IMG/VR virus record: IMGVR_UViG_3300027782_003828
Location: 1-31,885 of that record
Source: a virus
Direction: 5' to 3' (one strand)
Length of the DNA stretch: 31,885 nt
How positions within the stretch are numbered: position 1 is the stretch's first letter; every line of letters starts with the position of its first letter. Below are positions 15,147-22,590 of this stretch, piece by piece. Under the pieces are notes generated by a model. The model saw only the letters and a program-made list of their open reading frames with translations. It did no database searches and had not been told where the DNA came from. The translations under genes were made by a program, and so were the position numbers.

Positions 15147-15590
15147 AGAATAGATCACAGCATCTTTGCGAGTGCGAAACTTGATGTATAGATCTTCATT
15201 GCTGTCCGTGCCACAATACACATTCGCTCGACCACCATTGTTCTGCACGAACTCCTCATCATCAAAATCTACATAAAATTCTACATCTCGAGCAATCATA
15301 ATCTTTGTACCCCAGAACATGGGCCACCAATAGAGAGGATTAGCGCCAAATTTATCTATAATCAAAGCAAAGAATCCCACGATAGGCAGCGTCACAAATA
15401 GGGTTAAAGGTTCCACCCACCATACCATAAGATTGCCCACAGCCCAGTCTATCCAATGCACCACCAGCCAATAGATTCCCCACAGTGCCAACAATATGCC
15501 CAACAGCAGGACTGTTTCTCCATCATCGGGCTCATAATGGTCTCGATAGTATCCGCGATGTTTTCTTCTACCAAATTGTGGAGGCAACAT
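15132..15590 (-). CDS. Small membrane protein with soluble C-terminal domain
   Basis: A 152-residue protein. A charged, arginine/tyrosine-rich N terminus precedes two hydrophobic helices at about 26-45 and 61-79, each rich in Trp. A Trp-rich stretch (LYWWPMFWG, 87-94) follows, then an acidic soluble tail (YVDFDDEEF) ending in TRKDAVIYSLRNL. Two transmembrane segments with a charged N terminus fit a holin-like or inner-membrane phage protein, but the roughly 70-residue tail is long for a holin. It is a single minus-strand gene between plus-strand genes, with no clear Shine-Dalgarno. Confidence 0.5.
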   Translation of the reverse strand: MLPPQFGRRKHRGYYRDHYEPDDGETVLLLGILLALWGIYWLVVHWIDWAVGNLMVWWVEPLTLFVTLPIVGFFALIIDKFGANPLYWWPMFWGTKIMIARDVEFYVDFDDEEFVQNNGGRANVYCGTDSNEDLYIKFRTRKDAVIYSLRNL

Positions 15591-15613
15591 ATATTTTTAG
15601 TTATCTTGCACAA

Positions 15614-15621
15614 AATAAGTA
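15614..15621 (+). promoter_or_regulatory. Promoter-like AATAAGTA box
   Basis: AATAAGTA lies 10 bases before the sulfotransferase ATG. The same 8-mer precedes the DUF1178 gene and TEK-motif paralogue D. Confidence 0.35.
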
Positions 15622-15631
15622 AAATGAAAAT

Positions 15632-16330
15632 ATGCCCAAACTTTTACTACACAACGGAAACATGTATCTAGGCAATGCCAAATCTGGCACTACCAGTGTG
15701 AAAAAACAGTTTGATTCAATAAAGAGTAACGGTAGTCTAGAAATTCCAAACTCTAATAATTTTACCAAAGAATATCTACAAAGCATACAGAACCATTGTG
15801 ATCCTCTGAAAAAATTTGTGCTGTTCTGCCATGTGAGAGAACCTTGGGATCGTTTTCTATCAGCGATTGCCACAGATATAAAAAGATCCGAGAATCCCGC
15901 TGCAGTGAAAGAAAGATGTGAAGAAATAAAAAACAAATATAGATTGATAAATCTCAACGATCCCAACACTGTTCAAGCAGCAGGATTAAAATTAAATCTT
16001 CCAGCCGTTATAGAAACTGTATATAAAGTAATACTATTGACTCTACCACCCATGAAAGATCGTATAGAAAGAATAGATATATGGAATTACGGATCATTAA
16101 AAGAGTCCATGGAAGAGAATTGGAATTGCGAATTTGTTGCTCGAGAAAATGTCACACCCAACACAATAAAAAAGACTGTGTATGATTTCTTTGAACAGGA
16201 AACAGAATTCAAAAAAGAATGGATGGAAAAGAATAAAAAAGACTATGAGCTATATGAGCTAGTAAAAAATAAACCCGTACATTCTCTATCTTGTCGAGAA
16301 TATATCAATAGATTCTACGAAAAACTTTAA
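15632..16330 (+). CDS. Sulfotransferase (carbohydrate type)
   Basis: A 232-residue PAPS-dependent sulfotransferase-like protein. The 5'-phosphosulfate loop is NAKSGTTSVKK (15-25), close to the usual PKSGTT, and the 3'-phosphate block is VREPWDRFLSA (68-78). These match the sulfotransferase family 2/3 (carbohydrate) layout. The middle helix bundle and lysine-rich C terminus are less recognisable. No membrane anchor is present, unlike eukaryotic Golgi enzymes. With many glycan-modifying genes nearby, sulfation of a sugar is the natural inference. The stop directly abuts the convergent P-loop gene. Confidence 0.75.
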   Translation: MPKLLLHNGNMYLGNAKSGTTSVKKQFDSIKSNGSLEIPNSNNFTKEYLQSIQNHCDPLKKFVLFCHVREPWDRFLSAIATDIKRSENPAAVKERCEEIKNKYRLINLNDPNTVQAAGLKLNLPAVIETVYKVILLTLPPMKDRIERIDIWNYGSLKESMEENWNCEFVARENVTPNTIKKTVYDFFEQETEFKKEWMEKNKKDYELYELVKNKPVHSLSCREYINRFYEKL

Positions 16331-16969
16331 TTAATAATTTATTTTAAATTGTTCCTGATCAAAAGGACCTTCTTCTGCAGGTTTAACATATTTGCCATTG
16401 GCTTCCATGGTCAGTATTTCATCAATGTATGCATCTTCACAAGCAATAGGAAACCCTATTTGTTTAGATAGATTCAAAAGATAATCTTTACCGTAAAGAA
16501 AGAATAACTCTTGTGATAGATAGAATACATTATCTGTTAAATCTTTTAATTTAGCAAATTCTTCTACAGCGACAGGAGCAGTGTGTTCTCCTCGTCTAAC
16601 TCTCAGTTGCTGATACTTTAACACATTCTTGTCTCGACCTATGATACCTAATATTATATTACAGTGTTTTTTTGCTTCGTTGATAAATTGTGCATATTTG
16701 GGTATTGAAAATTTTTTGTTTAATACATAAGGACAGCTAATACTAGTCATGTAATATTGAGATTGTGTCCAATCAAAATCTTTTAATTGTTCTGGATTCT
16801 GCCAATACTGTTGAAAAGGCTCTTGATCGTGTCCTACCCATACTCGATCATACAATGCTGTCCAACCCGTTACTGCTGAATGTAATGAAAATATTTTACT
16901 GAATAGATGATTACCCGATCCTTGTGGACCTGTGATTATTAATAGTGTGGGTTTTTCTATCGATGCCAT
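16331..16969 (-). CDS. Sulfotransferase-like P-loop protein
   Basis: A 212-residue protein (from the ATG at 16969; a TTG at 16990 would add seven residues) with a P-loop IITGPQGSGNHLFSK (11-25) in the position of the PAPS loop of sulfotransferases, where GSGN replaces SGTT. Later IIGRDKNVLKYQQLR may be the 3'-phosphate region (R..N...QQ). A nucleotide kinase cannot be ruled out, since GPQGSGNH also fits a Walker A-like loop without the usual GK(S/T). It overlaps the upstream methyltransferase by 13 bases and is co-directional with it. Confidence 0.55.
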   Translation of the reverse strand: MASIEKPTLLIITGPQGSGNHLFSKIFSLHSAVTGWTALYDRVWVGHDQEPFQQYWQNPEQLKDFDWTQSQYYMTSISCPYVLNKKFSIPKYAQFINEAKKHCNIILGIIGRDKNVLKYQQLRVRRGEHTAPVAVEEFAKLKDLTDNVFYLSQELFFLYGKDYLLNLSKQIGFPIACEDAYIDEILTMEANGKYVKPAEEGPFDQEQFKINY

Positions 16970-17505
16970 TCTGCGTAGAGTCTCACACAAGAACGATCGG
17001 CGTTGCTCTCTTCTTTGCCAACAGTTTGTTTATAACCGTGTTGATCAGCAAATGATTGTAGAATCTCCAGTGTCCATGGAAAATAATCAATGTTCTCACA
17101 GAATCTGTTGGGATGATCTTGTCTGCCTGGATTTAATCTCCAGTAGATTCGACTTTTGGGTTTAAGACACGATACTACCTTAGCAATCTGCCTGGCAATA
17201 ATATCTTGATTACCAAAATTTATACTGCCTAAACAAGTGGCCACATCAAACAAACGATCTGGTTGGTAATCTTCTATAGTGGTCAGTATATCAGCATGAG
17301 TATTAGCCGGATCTATGGCCACAACTTGTTTGCCTTGTTTACGAAAATGATTGTCTCCACAACCCACATCTAATAACCACTCATCGTTGCTGATTTTTGA
17401 TCCCACATCAGTCCAATTGCTGAAAGTAAATCCATCAGAAACAGGCCTCCAATGTTTGGAAAACCATTCATTTAACAGTGCTTGATCGTGTTTCAGATTA
17501 TCCAT
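16957..17505 (-). CDS. Class I SAM-dependent methyltransferase
   Basis: A 182-residue protein with motif I LLDVGCGDNHF (44-54), the acidic VVAIDPAN motif, DVATCLGSINFG at the usual motif IV position and a RIYWRLNPG strand. It looks like a small-molecule or sugar methyltransferase rather than a nucleic-acid enzyme. It shares only the common fold motifs with the methyltransferase at 13035-13601. It is first in a two-gene minus-strand unit with the P-loop protein. Confidence 0.75.
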   Translation of the reverse strand: MDNLKHDQALLNEWFSKHWRPVSDGFTFSNWTDVGSKISNDEWLLDVGCGDNHFRKQGKQVVAIDPANTHADILTTIEDYQPDRLFDVATCLGSINFGNQDIIARQIAKVVSCLKPKSRIYWRLNPGRQDHPNRFCENIDYFPWTLEILQSFADQHGYKQTVGKEESNADRSCVRLYAEWHR

Positions 17506-17522
17506 ATTGTATATTTGTTGTC

Positions 17523-17530
17523 TTTAAATA
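17523..17530 (+). promoter_or_regulatory. Late-type promoter core TTTAAATA
   Basis: TTTAAATA lies 12 bases before the ATG at 17543, the first gene of the tctA operon. There is no Shine-Dalgarno. Confidence 0.45.
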
Positions 17531-17542
17531 ACGTCAATACTT

Positions 17543-18136
17543 ATGAATAACAAATTTCCAGAATTTATTTTTGTCACAGGAGTGATAGGATCCATGTGGA
17601 CAGCTCTCATAGAAAATGTACAAGAATCTGGAGAGTTTAATATCACTGATAGAAATTCCTCTAGACAATTTACCCATCATGGTAAAATACGACACCTAGG
17701 AGTATTTTTTGGCAGAGATCAAGAATATAAATGCAATCTAGATTATGCTAATCTTGTGGCTCCGTTCCGAGACAAGAGCGGATCTAAAATAGTGAAAGCA
17801 CACGAGTGGGCACTGATGTTGGATGAGATTAAAGAAAAATATCCTTCGAGTTGGATATGGCTGATATATCGTCCCAATGATGTTGCTTTAACTTGGTGGA
17901 ACAAAGCGGGTGGATATGATATCGTTCATCCTATAAATGGTTGTGGACCAAAGAATTTCTATGATTCACAATATGAAGTGGCCAAACAGAATGAAGCAAT
18001 TATGGAATTTGGATTAAAACATAATGCTGTTTGGTATCATAACACTCCAAAATTTTATCAAGAAGTGTTTGGCATCAATGTAAATTTAGAAAATTTATCT
18101 GCCAATTCCAGCATATTGAACGCAGTTATAAAATGA
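17543..18136 (+). CDS. Sulfotransferase-like protein upstream of tctA
   Basis: A 197-residue protein whose N terminus, FIFVTGVIGSMWTALI (9-24), resembles a sulfotransferase PAPS loop with the Lys/Ser-Gly-Thr residues replaced (GVIGSMW against PKSGTTW). A later KIVKAHEW and WLIYRPNDVALTWWNKAG fit the second strand and the R.P.D...SW 3'-phosphate block, with Arg in place. So the fold is probably sulfotransferase, but the loop is degenerate. Its stop overlaps the start of the permease gene by 4 bases (ATGA), so it is translationally coupled to a transporter, an odd pairing. Confidence 0.55.
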   Translation: MNNKFPEFIFVTGVIGSMWTALIENVQESGEFNITDRNSSRQFTHHGKIRHLGVFFGRDQEYKCNLDYANLVAPFRDKSGSKIVKAHEWALMLDEIKEKYPSSWIWLIYRPNDVALTWWNKAGGYDIVHPINGCGPKNFYDSQYEVAKQNEAIMEFGLKHNAVWYHNTPKFYQEVFGINVNLENLSANSSILNAVIK

Positions 18137-19605
18137 TAGAACTACTGACGCAATATCTACCCATTCTACTGATTGGTGTGGGATACGGATTTCTTTTTGG
18201 ATTGATTCCTGTAGCTGGTGCTCAAGTGGCTTTGATTGCTCTGTTTCCTTATGCTGAACATTTCATGGGAGATCCTTACAGCATGGTTGTAATGACCACT
18301 GCAGTGGTTATATCGGCGACAATTGGAGACATGTTCAGTTCTGTGGTATTGAATATACCTGGCGGTGCAGGATCGGCAGCAACTATGATTGATGGATTCC
18401 CTATGGCTAAAAGAGGAGAGGCAGCTCGAGCTCTATCTGCTGGATTGTGTTCTGCCGCAGCACAGTCATTGATTTGGGGTTTTTTGTTTATTGTGTTGTT
18501 GCCTTATTATGTTAAAATAGTATATCTCTTTGGCATGCCAGAGATGCTGTTGTTTTTAATACTGGCCATGACAGTCATCTGTTTTGTTTCTAACAAATAC
18601 TGGATTAGAGGAATCGTTGCTCTAGTATTTGGAATTTGCGTGGGTTTAATCGGTGAGGTTCCAGAAGTAGTGGGCGAGTATAGATGGACATTTGGTTGGG
18701 ACTATCTCAAATCTGGTATAGAAATATTGCCTGTAATGGCAGGTGTACTCGCAATGCCTGAAATAATTGAAGGTGTTCTTGGAAAGACAAAAGCAGCCAC
18801 CAAAATTAAAAATACCTGGGCACAGATGTGGCAGGGAGTTAAAGATTGTTGGAAGTATCGCTGGGACAGTTTTCGAGGTGGTGTAGTTGGAGGCATCATT
18901 GGTGCTCTACCCGGATTGGGCGGAGGTATTGGCGATTATATTGCTTACAGTCTAACAGCAATTAATAAAAGGAAAGATGATAAAGTTCCATTCGGCAAAG
19001 GCAACGTGAGAGGCGTAATTGGTCCAGAAGGAGCCAACCTTTCCCACAAAGCCACAGCTTATTTTCCAACTGTTTTATTTGGTATACCCGGAGCACCATT
19101 TGAGATATTGGTGTTAGCCTTACTGGCCTATGTGGGGTTGGATCTAGGCAGTCCTCGTTTGTTGGCTAATCAAGATTTTTTTACTGTGCTAAGTTTTGGA
19201 TACATGGCTGCTCTATTGGTCACTGTGATAATCTCTATATTCTTCATTAGGTATGCTATTAAATTAACACAGATACCCAAGAAAATTTGGTTTCCGTTTT
19301 TGTTAATAGTGATAGTATGGTCTTGTACAAGGCACACAGGCGGATGGAATGATTATATAATATTAGGAATATTTTGTGCAATAGGGTTCATTATGCGATA
19401 TCTCAAAATGAATCGCGTTGCATTCTTGATTGGCTTTGTGTTAGCGGCCAAGATAGAAAAAATAGGAGGAGCATATTGGCAGTTGTATCACAAAGAACCA
19501 TTTATATTCTTAACCAGACCCATGAGCTTGTTCCTATTGATTACCATAATCTGTATCATAATATACGCACTCAGATTTAAAGGCAACAAAATAGAGTACT
19601 ATTAA
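18133..19605 (+). CDS. TctA-type permease of a tripartite tricarboxylate transporter
   Basis: A 490-residue multi-pass membrane protein with the TctA signature: NIPGGAGSAATMIDGFPMAKRG (about 74-95, written here in part as PGGAGSAAT and DGFPMAKRG), then ALPGLGGGIGDYIAYSL in the second half and LFGIPGAPFEI. Hydrophobic stretches number about 11 or 12, and the length is that of full TctA. In bacteria TctA is the large permease, working with small TctB and periplasmic TctC to import citrate or other di/tricarboxylates using an ion gradient. No TctB-like gene is present here or fused to it. The gene is followed after 39 bases by a TctC-like gene. A transporter in a phage genome is unusual. Confidence 0.85.
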   Translation: MIELLTQYLPILLIGVGYGFLFGLIPVAGAQVALIALFPYAEHFMGDPYSMVVMTTAVVISATIGDMFSSVVLNIPGGAGSAATMIDGFPMAKRGEAARALSAGLCSAAAQSLIWGFLFIVLLPYYVKIVYLFGMPEMLLFLILAMTVICFVSNKYWIRGIVALVFGICVGLIGEVPEVVGEYRWTFGWDYLKSGIEILPVMAGVLAMPEIIEGVLGKTKAATKIKNTWAQMWQGVKDCWKYRWDSFRGGVVGGIIGALPGLGGGIGDYIAYSLTAINKRKDDKVPFGKGNVRGVIGPEGANLSHKATAYFPTVLFGIPGAPFEILVLALLAYVGLDLGSPRLLANQDFFTVLSFGYMAALLVTVIISIFFIRYAIKLTQIPKKIWFPFLLIVIVWSCTRHTGGWNDYIILGIFCAIGFIMRYLKMNRVAFLIGFVLAAKIEKIGGAYWQLYHKEPFIFLTRPMSLFLLITIICIIIYALRFKGNKIEYY

Positions 19606-19608
19606 ATA
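19601..19608 (+). promoter_or_regulatory. Late-type promoter core ATTAAATA before tctC-like gene
   Basis: ATTAAATA overlaps the tctA stop codon and lies 36 bases before the next ATG. A Shine-Dalgarno-like AAAGGAAAT follows before that ATG. The binding protein may thus be made in excess over the permease. Confidence 0.4.
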
Positions 19609-19644
19609 ATTTTACCAAAATAAAAGAAAACAAAAGGAAATAAA

Positions 19645-20694
19645 ATGAAAAGACTGTTGTTAATTATAATGACCTATTTTTTAGTCAATGTTTCATTCGC
19701 TTCTGCAAAAGATAAATTTACAACTATTGCACCACAAAATCCTAATCAGCCATGGTTAGAAGTTGTGAACAGAGAATGGACTAAAAAATTAGATGCTGAA
19801 CTCGTAATCAAGTATCATCCAGGAGCCAAAGACATACCTGGAGCCAATGCTTGGGAAAAAGAATATCAGCACGATCCAAAGAATATCATGCTGTTGCATG
19901 GTGGCAACGCAGAATCATATCTATTGGATGAGATAGAATATGATTATAAAAATTACGCTTACGTAGGACTGCAAAACCTATCTCAGGTTGTGGGTAAAAA
20001 GAAAGACTCAGATCCTGAAAAAGGTGTAAAGATTGCTTATTCATCTGGCTCAAATCCCAGCGTGATGAGTATTGTTATGATGGTATGTGGACCAAAAACC
20101 ACATTAGATGAATATCTTAAATGCTACAATGAAAAATTTACCTATGTAACAGGACTTAACAATGCTGAGATAGCATTGAGTTTTGCCAGAGGAGAGACCA
20201 ACGTAACAAGAAATCCACCACCAAAATGGAATCTAGAAATCAGTCAACTACCAGGAGCTGAATTTTGGTATAGTCATGGTATATTGGATTTAAAAACAGG
20301 CAAGATTGTTAAAGATCCTAACTATCCTGTAACATTTGAAGATGCATTTGAAAAAAGATGGGGCAAAAAACCATCTGGAGATTTCTATGATGCTTATCTT
20401 TTATTAAGAAATCACAGAGATGTGTTTCAACGAGTGTTAGCTGTGAAGAAAGACAACCCACATCTGCCAAAACTAAGATCCACTCTACAAGCAACAATCA
20501 ATGATGCTGAGAGCGGAAAAGTTTTTAAAGAGAAACTTGGCGATTATCCATGGCACACTGGAGATGAAGTAATGAAATTGTTTGAAATACTTAAAAAACA
20601 AACCACTGATAAAAATTTAAAAACATTGGTTTGGTGGCACGAAAATGCTTTCAAACAAAAAGTAGTTTATAAACCTCAATTGGCAAAAAACTAA
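19645..20694 (+). CDS. TctC-like periplasmic substrate-binding protein
   Basis: A 349-residue exported protein. A signal peptide (MKRLLLIIMTYFLVNVSFASA, cleavage near residue 21) is followed by a divergent TctC/Bug-type body: an early strand ending TTIAPQNPNQPW, GANAWEKEY, MLLHGGNAESYLLDE, then NYAYVGLQNLSQVVG. Typical Bug proteins are about 320 residues, so this is slightly long, and the usual ...PGGG.D..AR start is altered. A clear AAAGGAAAT ribosome-binding site is present, unlike most genes here. As neighbour of TctA it should capture the transported substrate in the host periplasm. The family assignment rests on context as well as sequence. Confidence 0.65.
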   Translation: MKRLLLIIMTYFLVNVSFASAKDKFTTIAPQNPNQPWLEVVNREWTKKLDAELVIKYHPGAKDIPGANAWEKEYQHDPKNIMLLHGGNAESYLLDEIEYDYKNYAYVGLQNLSQVVGKKKDSDPEKGVKIAYSSGSNPSVMSIVMMVCGPKTTLDEYLKCYNEKFTYVTGLNNAEIALSFARGETNVTRNPPPKWNLEISQLPGAEFWYSHGILDLKTGKIVKDPNYPVTFEDAFEKRWGKKPSGDFYDAYLLLRNHRDVFQRVLAVKKDNPHLPKLRSTLQATINDAESGKVFKEKLGDYPWHTGDEVMKLFEILKKQTTDKNLKTLVWWHENAFKQKVVYKPQLAKN

Positions 20695-20695
20695 T

Positions 20696-21397
20696 ATGTC
20701 AAACGCACCAGATCCAACACAGTACGAGAGTAATTGGGAATATACCAAAGTTACTAGTCGATACCATTTTGATCCATATCAAACTGATCCAAGATGGGAC
20801 ACTGTGATTGGACTGGGACGTTTTTCTGGAGATTGGGACGGAGAAGTAGATGACATAATTAAACATGCTCGAGCCATCAGCTGGAGAACAAGACAATTCA
20901 GTGCCAATTCCGAATATGCCAAATCTCCCATGATCAAACAAGAAGAACACGATTTAGAAAAAGCAGGAATGAATCCCACACATACTCTATTTAGAGTGAA
21001 TGATTTATCAGAATTTCCAACAAAATTAAAAAAGATAGCAGAGATATTTCAACTGGAAGAATTAAAAGCAAAAATACACGTTCAGTTTCCAGGAGAGCTG
21101 TTGACCACACACATAGACAAATTAAACACTCTTAAAAATGTTAAGAAAGAAAACATAATCAGAATCATGATAGCATTGAAAGATTGGGTGCCTGGACACT
21201 TCTATCAGTATGGTAACTTTCCTTACATACAATGGAGAAAGGGAGATGCACACACATTCGCTTGGGAACATGTACCTCACATGACTGCCAATGCTAGTCT
21301 TGAACCTAGACCTATTATGAATTTAATTGGTGGTATAACAGAAAAAACTCGAGAATTCCTAGCCTACTTTAAAGAACAAGCTGTTGTAGAAATTTAA
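20696..21397 (+). CDS. Fe(II)/2-oxoglutarate dioxygenase-like protein
   Basis: A 233-residue protein with a C-terminal double-stranded beta-helix: THID (His139, Asp141) and VPHMTANA (His195) as iron ligands, and RPIMNLIGG with Arg205 as the likely 2-oxoglutarate anchor. The core (R..IALKDWVPGHFY...W..GDAHTFAWEHVPHM) parallels the oxygenase at 4608-5090 (R.LVFLEDWKSGHYF...W.AMDYVMWSNDTPHL), so the two are paralogues; this one has an extra N-terminal domain of roughly 90 residues. It begins 1 base after the stop of the TctC-like gene, as last gene of the operon. A link between a carboxylate transporter and an enzyme using 2-oxoglutarate is suggestive only. Confidence 0.7.
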   Translation: MSNAPDPTQYESNWEYTKVTSRYHFDPYQTDPRWDTVIGLGRFSGDWDGEVDDIIKHARAISWRTRQFSANSEYAKSPMIKQEEHDLEKAGMNPTHTLFRVNDLSEFPTKLKKIAEIFQLEELKAKIHVQFPGELLTTHIDKLNTLKNVKKENIIRIMIALKDWVPGHFYQYGNFPYIQWRKGDAHTFAWEHVPHMTANASLEPRPIMNLIGGITEKTREFLAYFKEQAVVEI

Positions 21398-21400
21398 TTT

Positions 21401-22207
21401 TTATTCTTGTGTATATTCCTCACCGCTGACCTTTTTAGCGATATGAGCCACATAGTTGGTCATGCTGTGATCACTGAAGTTTTTGAATGATCCTTTTTTA
21501 ATGCCCTTCCATATGCCTCGGAATTTGTCTTTGATTCTTTGCCAGTATGTGAACTCTCTCACATTACCAAAATTATTAAGATAACGAATAGTGCCGTGAT
21601 GTATGTAACCCATGATAGCCAGTGGCACTGTGGTCACTTGATCAGCATTGTTAACCCAACGCCAGTGCGGCACATGTAGATTGTTTACAAATCCTCTCCA
21701 ACCTGCTCGTGGCGAACCAAATGTGAATATAGCACCAATAATGATATGTGGAGCATGATAAAAACATCTTGCGGCGCAGAGTGTGGTCATGGCAGCACCT
21801 AGACTGTGTCCAGTGAACCATGTCATTTTTTCTGAAGTTTCAATCTGTGCTTTGATACCCGCCCAAATTTTATCTGCTTCTCGTTTAAATCCTAGATGTA
21901 CCAATCCCATAGTTTGGCTGCGTACTGGCAGTGCATTCATATCTGCTGCTAGATCACTCAATTCAGTGGGTTCTGTGCCTCGACATGCAACCACTAAATC
22001 CTTAGCAGTTTCAAAAGTGTAACCTTGAGCACCATTGTGATCAAAGAAATGCACTTCTGTAAATCCTATTTCTTTGGCCTGTGCTGTGGCCTGTTTCTCG
22101 TCATTGTAGGCTATTAGGCTTAACTCAGCAAACAATAGACTCTGCTGATACACATCCAATTCTTGTATGTTTAGTGTTTTGCCATTCTGTATCAAGTTTG
22201 TGATCAT
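21401..22207 (-). CDS. Class 3 lipase (alpha/beta hydrolase)
   Basis: A 268-residue lipase_3-type protein. The elbow FTGHSLGAAMTT places the nucleophile at Ser135; NNADQVTTVP gives Asp189 and DHSMTNYV gives His247, a full catalytic triad. LVVACRGTEP (71-80) is the family's oxyanion-side strand. I start at the ATG at 22207, because TTAAATA sits 4 bases upstream; in-frame codons further upstream cross that box. No signal peptide is seen. It would cleave acyl esters, perhaps host membrane lipid, inside the cell. It is a lone minus-strand gene, convergent with the dioxygenase. Confidence 0.8.
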   Translation of the reverse strand: MITNLIQNGKTLNIQELDVYQQSLLFAELSLIAYNDEKQATAQAKEIGFTEVHFFDHNGAQGYTFETAKDLVVACRGTEPTELSDLAADMNALPVRSQTMGLVHLGFKREADKIWAGIKAQIETSEKMTWFTGHSLGAAMTTLCAARCFYHAPHIIIGAIFTFGSPRAGWRGFVNNLHVPHWRWVNNADQVTTVPLAIMGYIHHGTIRYLNNFGNVREFTYWQRIKDKFRGIWKGIKKGSFKNFSDHSMTNYVAHIAKKVSGEEYTQE

Positions 22208-22211
22208 ACTG

Positions 22212-22218
22212 TATTTAA
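22212..22218 (-). promoter_or_regulatory. Late-type promoter core TTAAATA
   Basis: The minus strand reads TTAAATA, 4 bases before the lipase ATG chosen here. A matching plus-strand box lies at 22276-22282, giving a divergent pair. Confidence 0.5.
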
Positions 22219-22275
22219 CTGTTATATGGGTATTTTTGAGCATAGACAAGTCACATTATTATGCTATACTGTAAG

Positions 22276-22282
22276 TTAAATA
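22276..22282 (+). promoter_or_regulatory. Late-type promoter core TTAAATA
   Basis: TTAAATA lies 5 bases before the ATG at 22288 and decides that start over the upstream in-frame ATG at 22261. Confidence 0.5.
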
Positions 22283-22287
22283 CTCAT

Positions 22288-22590
22288 ATGCAAAAGAAAA
22301 CTCGCAGTATCCTGGAAGAATTAAGCTCAGTAAGAGTCAATAAAGAACCAGAAAACTTTGTTGAAAGCAGAGCGAGTCACATCATTGATTCTGCAATCAA
22401 TCTTGTAAATTATATCAGAGAAAACTTTGATCAAGAAACTGCATACCTACTAGAAAAAAAATTTAACGCAGCCATAAAAAATTTAGACCCAGATAAATTC
22501 AGCAGAGGAGTTACCAAAATTAAAGAACTTAAAGATGTCAAAAACAGTCTATCGTTAAAAGAGGGTGAACTCCGCGACGAGGACGAATAA
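22288..22590 (+). CDS. Small helical protein, 100 aa, phage backbone
   Basis: A charged helical protein (MQKKTRSILEELSSVRV, then ASHIIDSAINLVNYIRENF and AAIKNLDPDKF) ending in an acidic tail. It starts at 22288 behind a TTAAATA box, and its last base is the first base of the next gene. I recall similar short proteins beside the following gene in marine T4-like phages, but no function is known to me. The helical, charged make-up fits a structural or assembly protein. Confidence 0.55.
   Translation: MQKKTRSILEELSSVRVNKEPENFVESRASHIIDSAINLVNYIRENFDQETAYLLEKKFNAAIKNLDPDKFSRGVTKIKELKDVKNSLSLKEGELRDEDE

Noticed and set aside
22261-22287. Upstream ATG of the 100-residue helical protein
   Set aside because: The TTAAATA promoter core lies inside this extension, and the ATG at 22288 follows it at the same distance seen at other starts.
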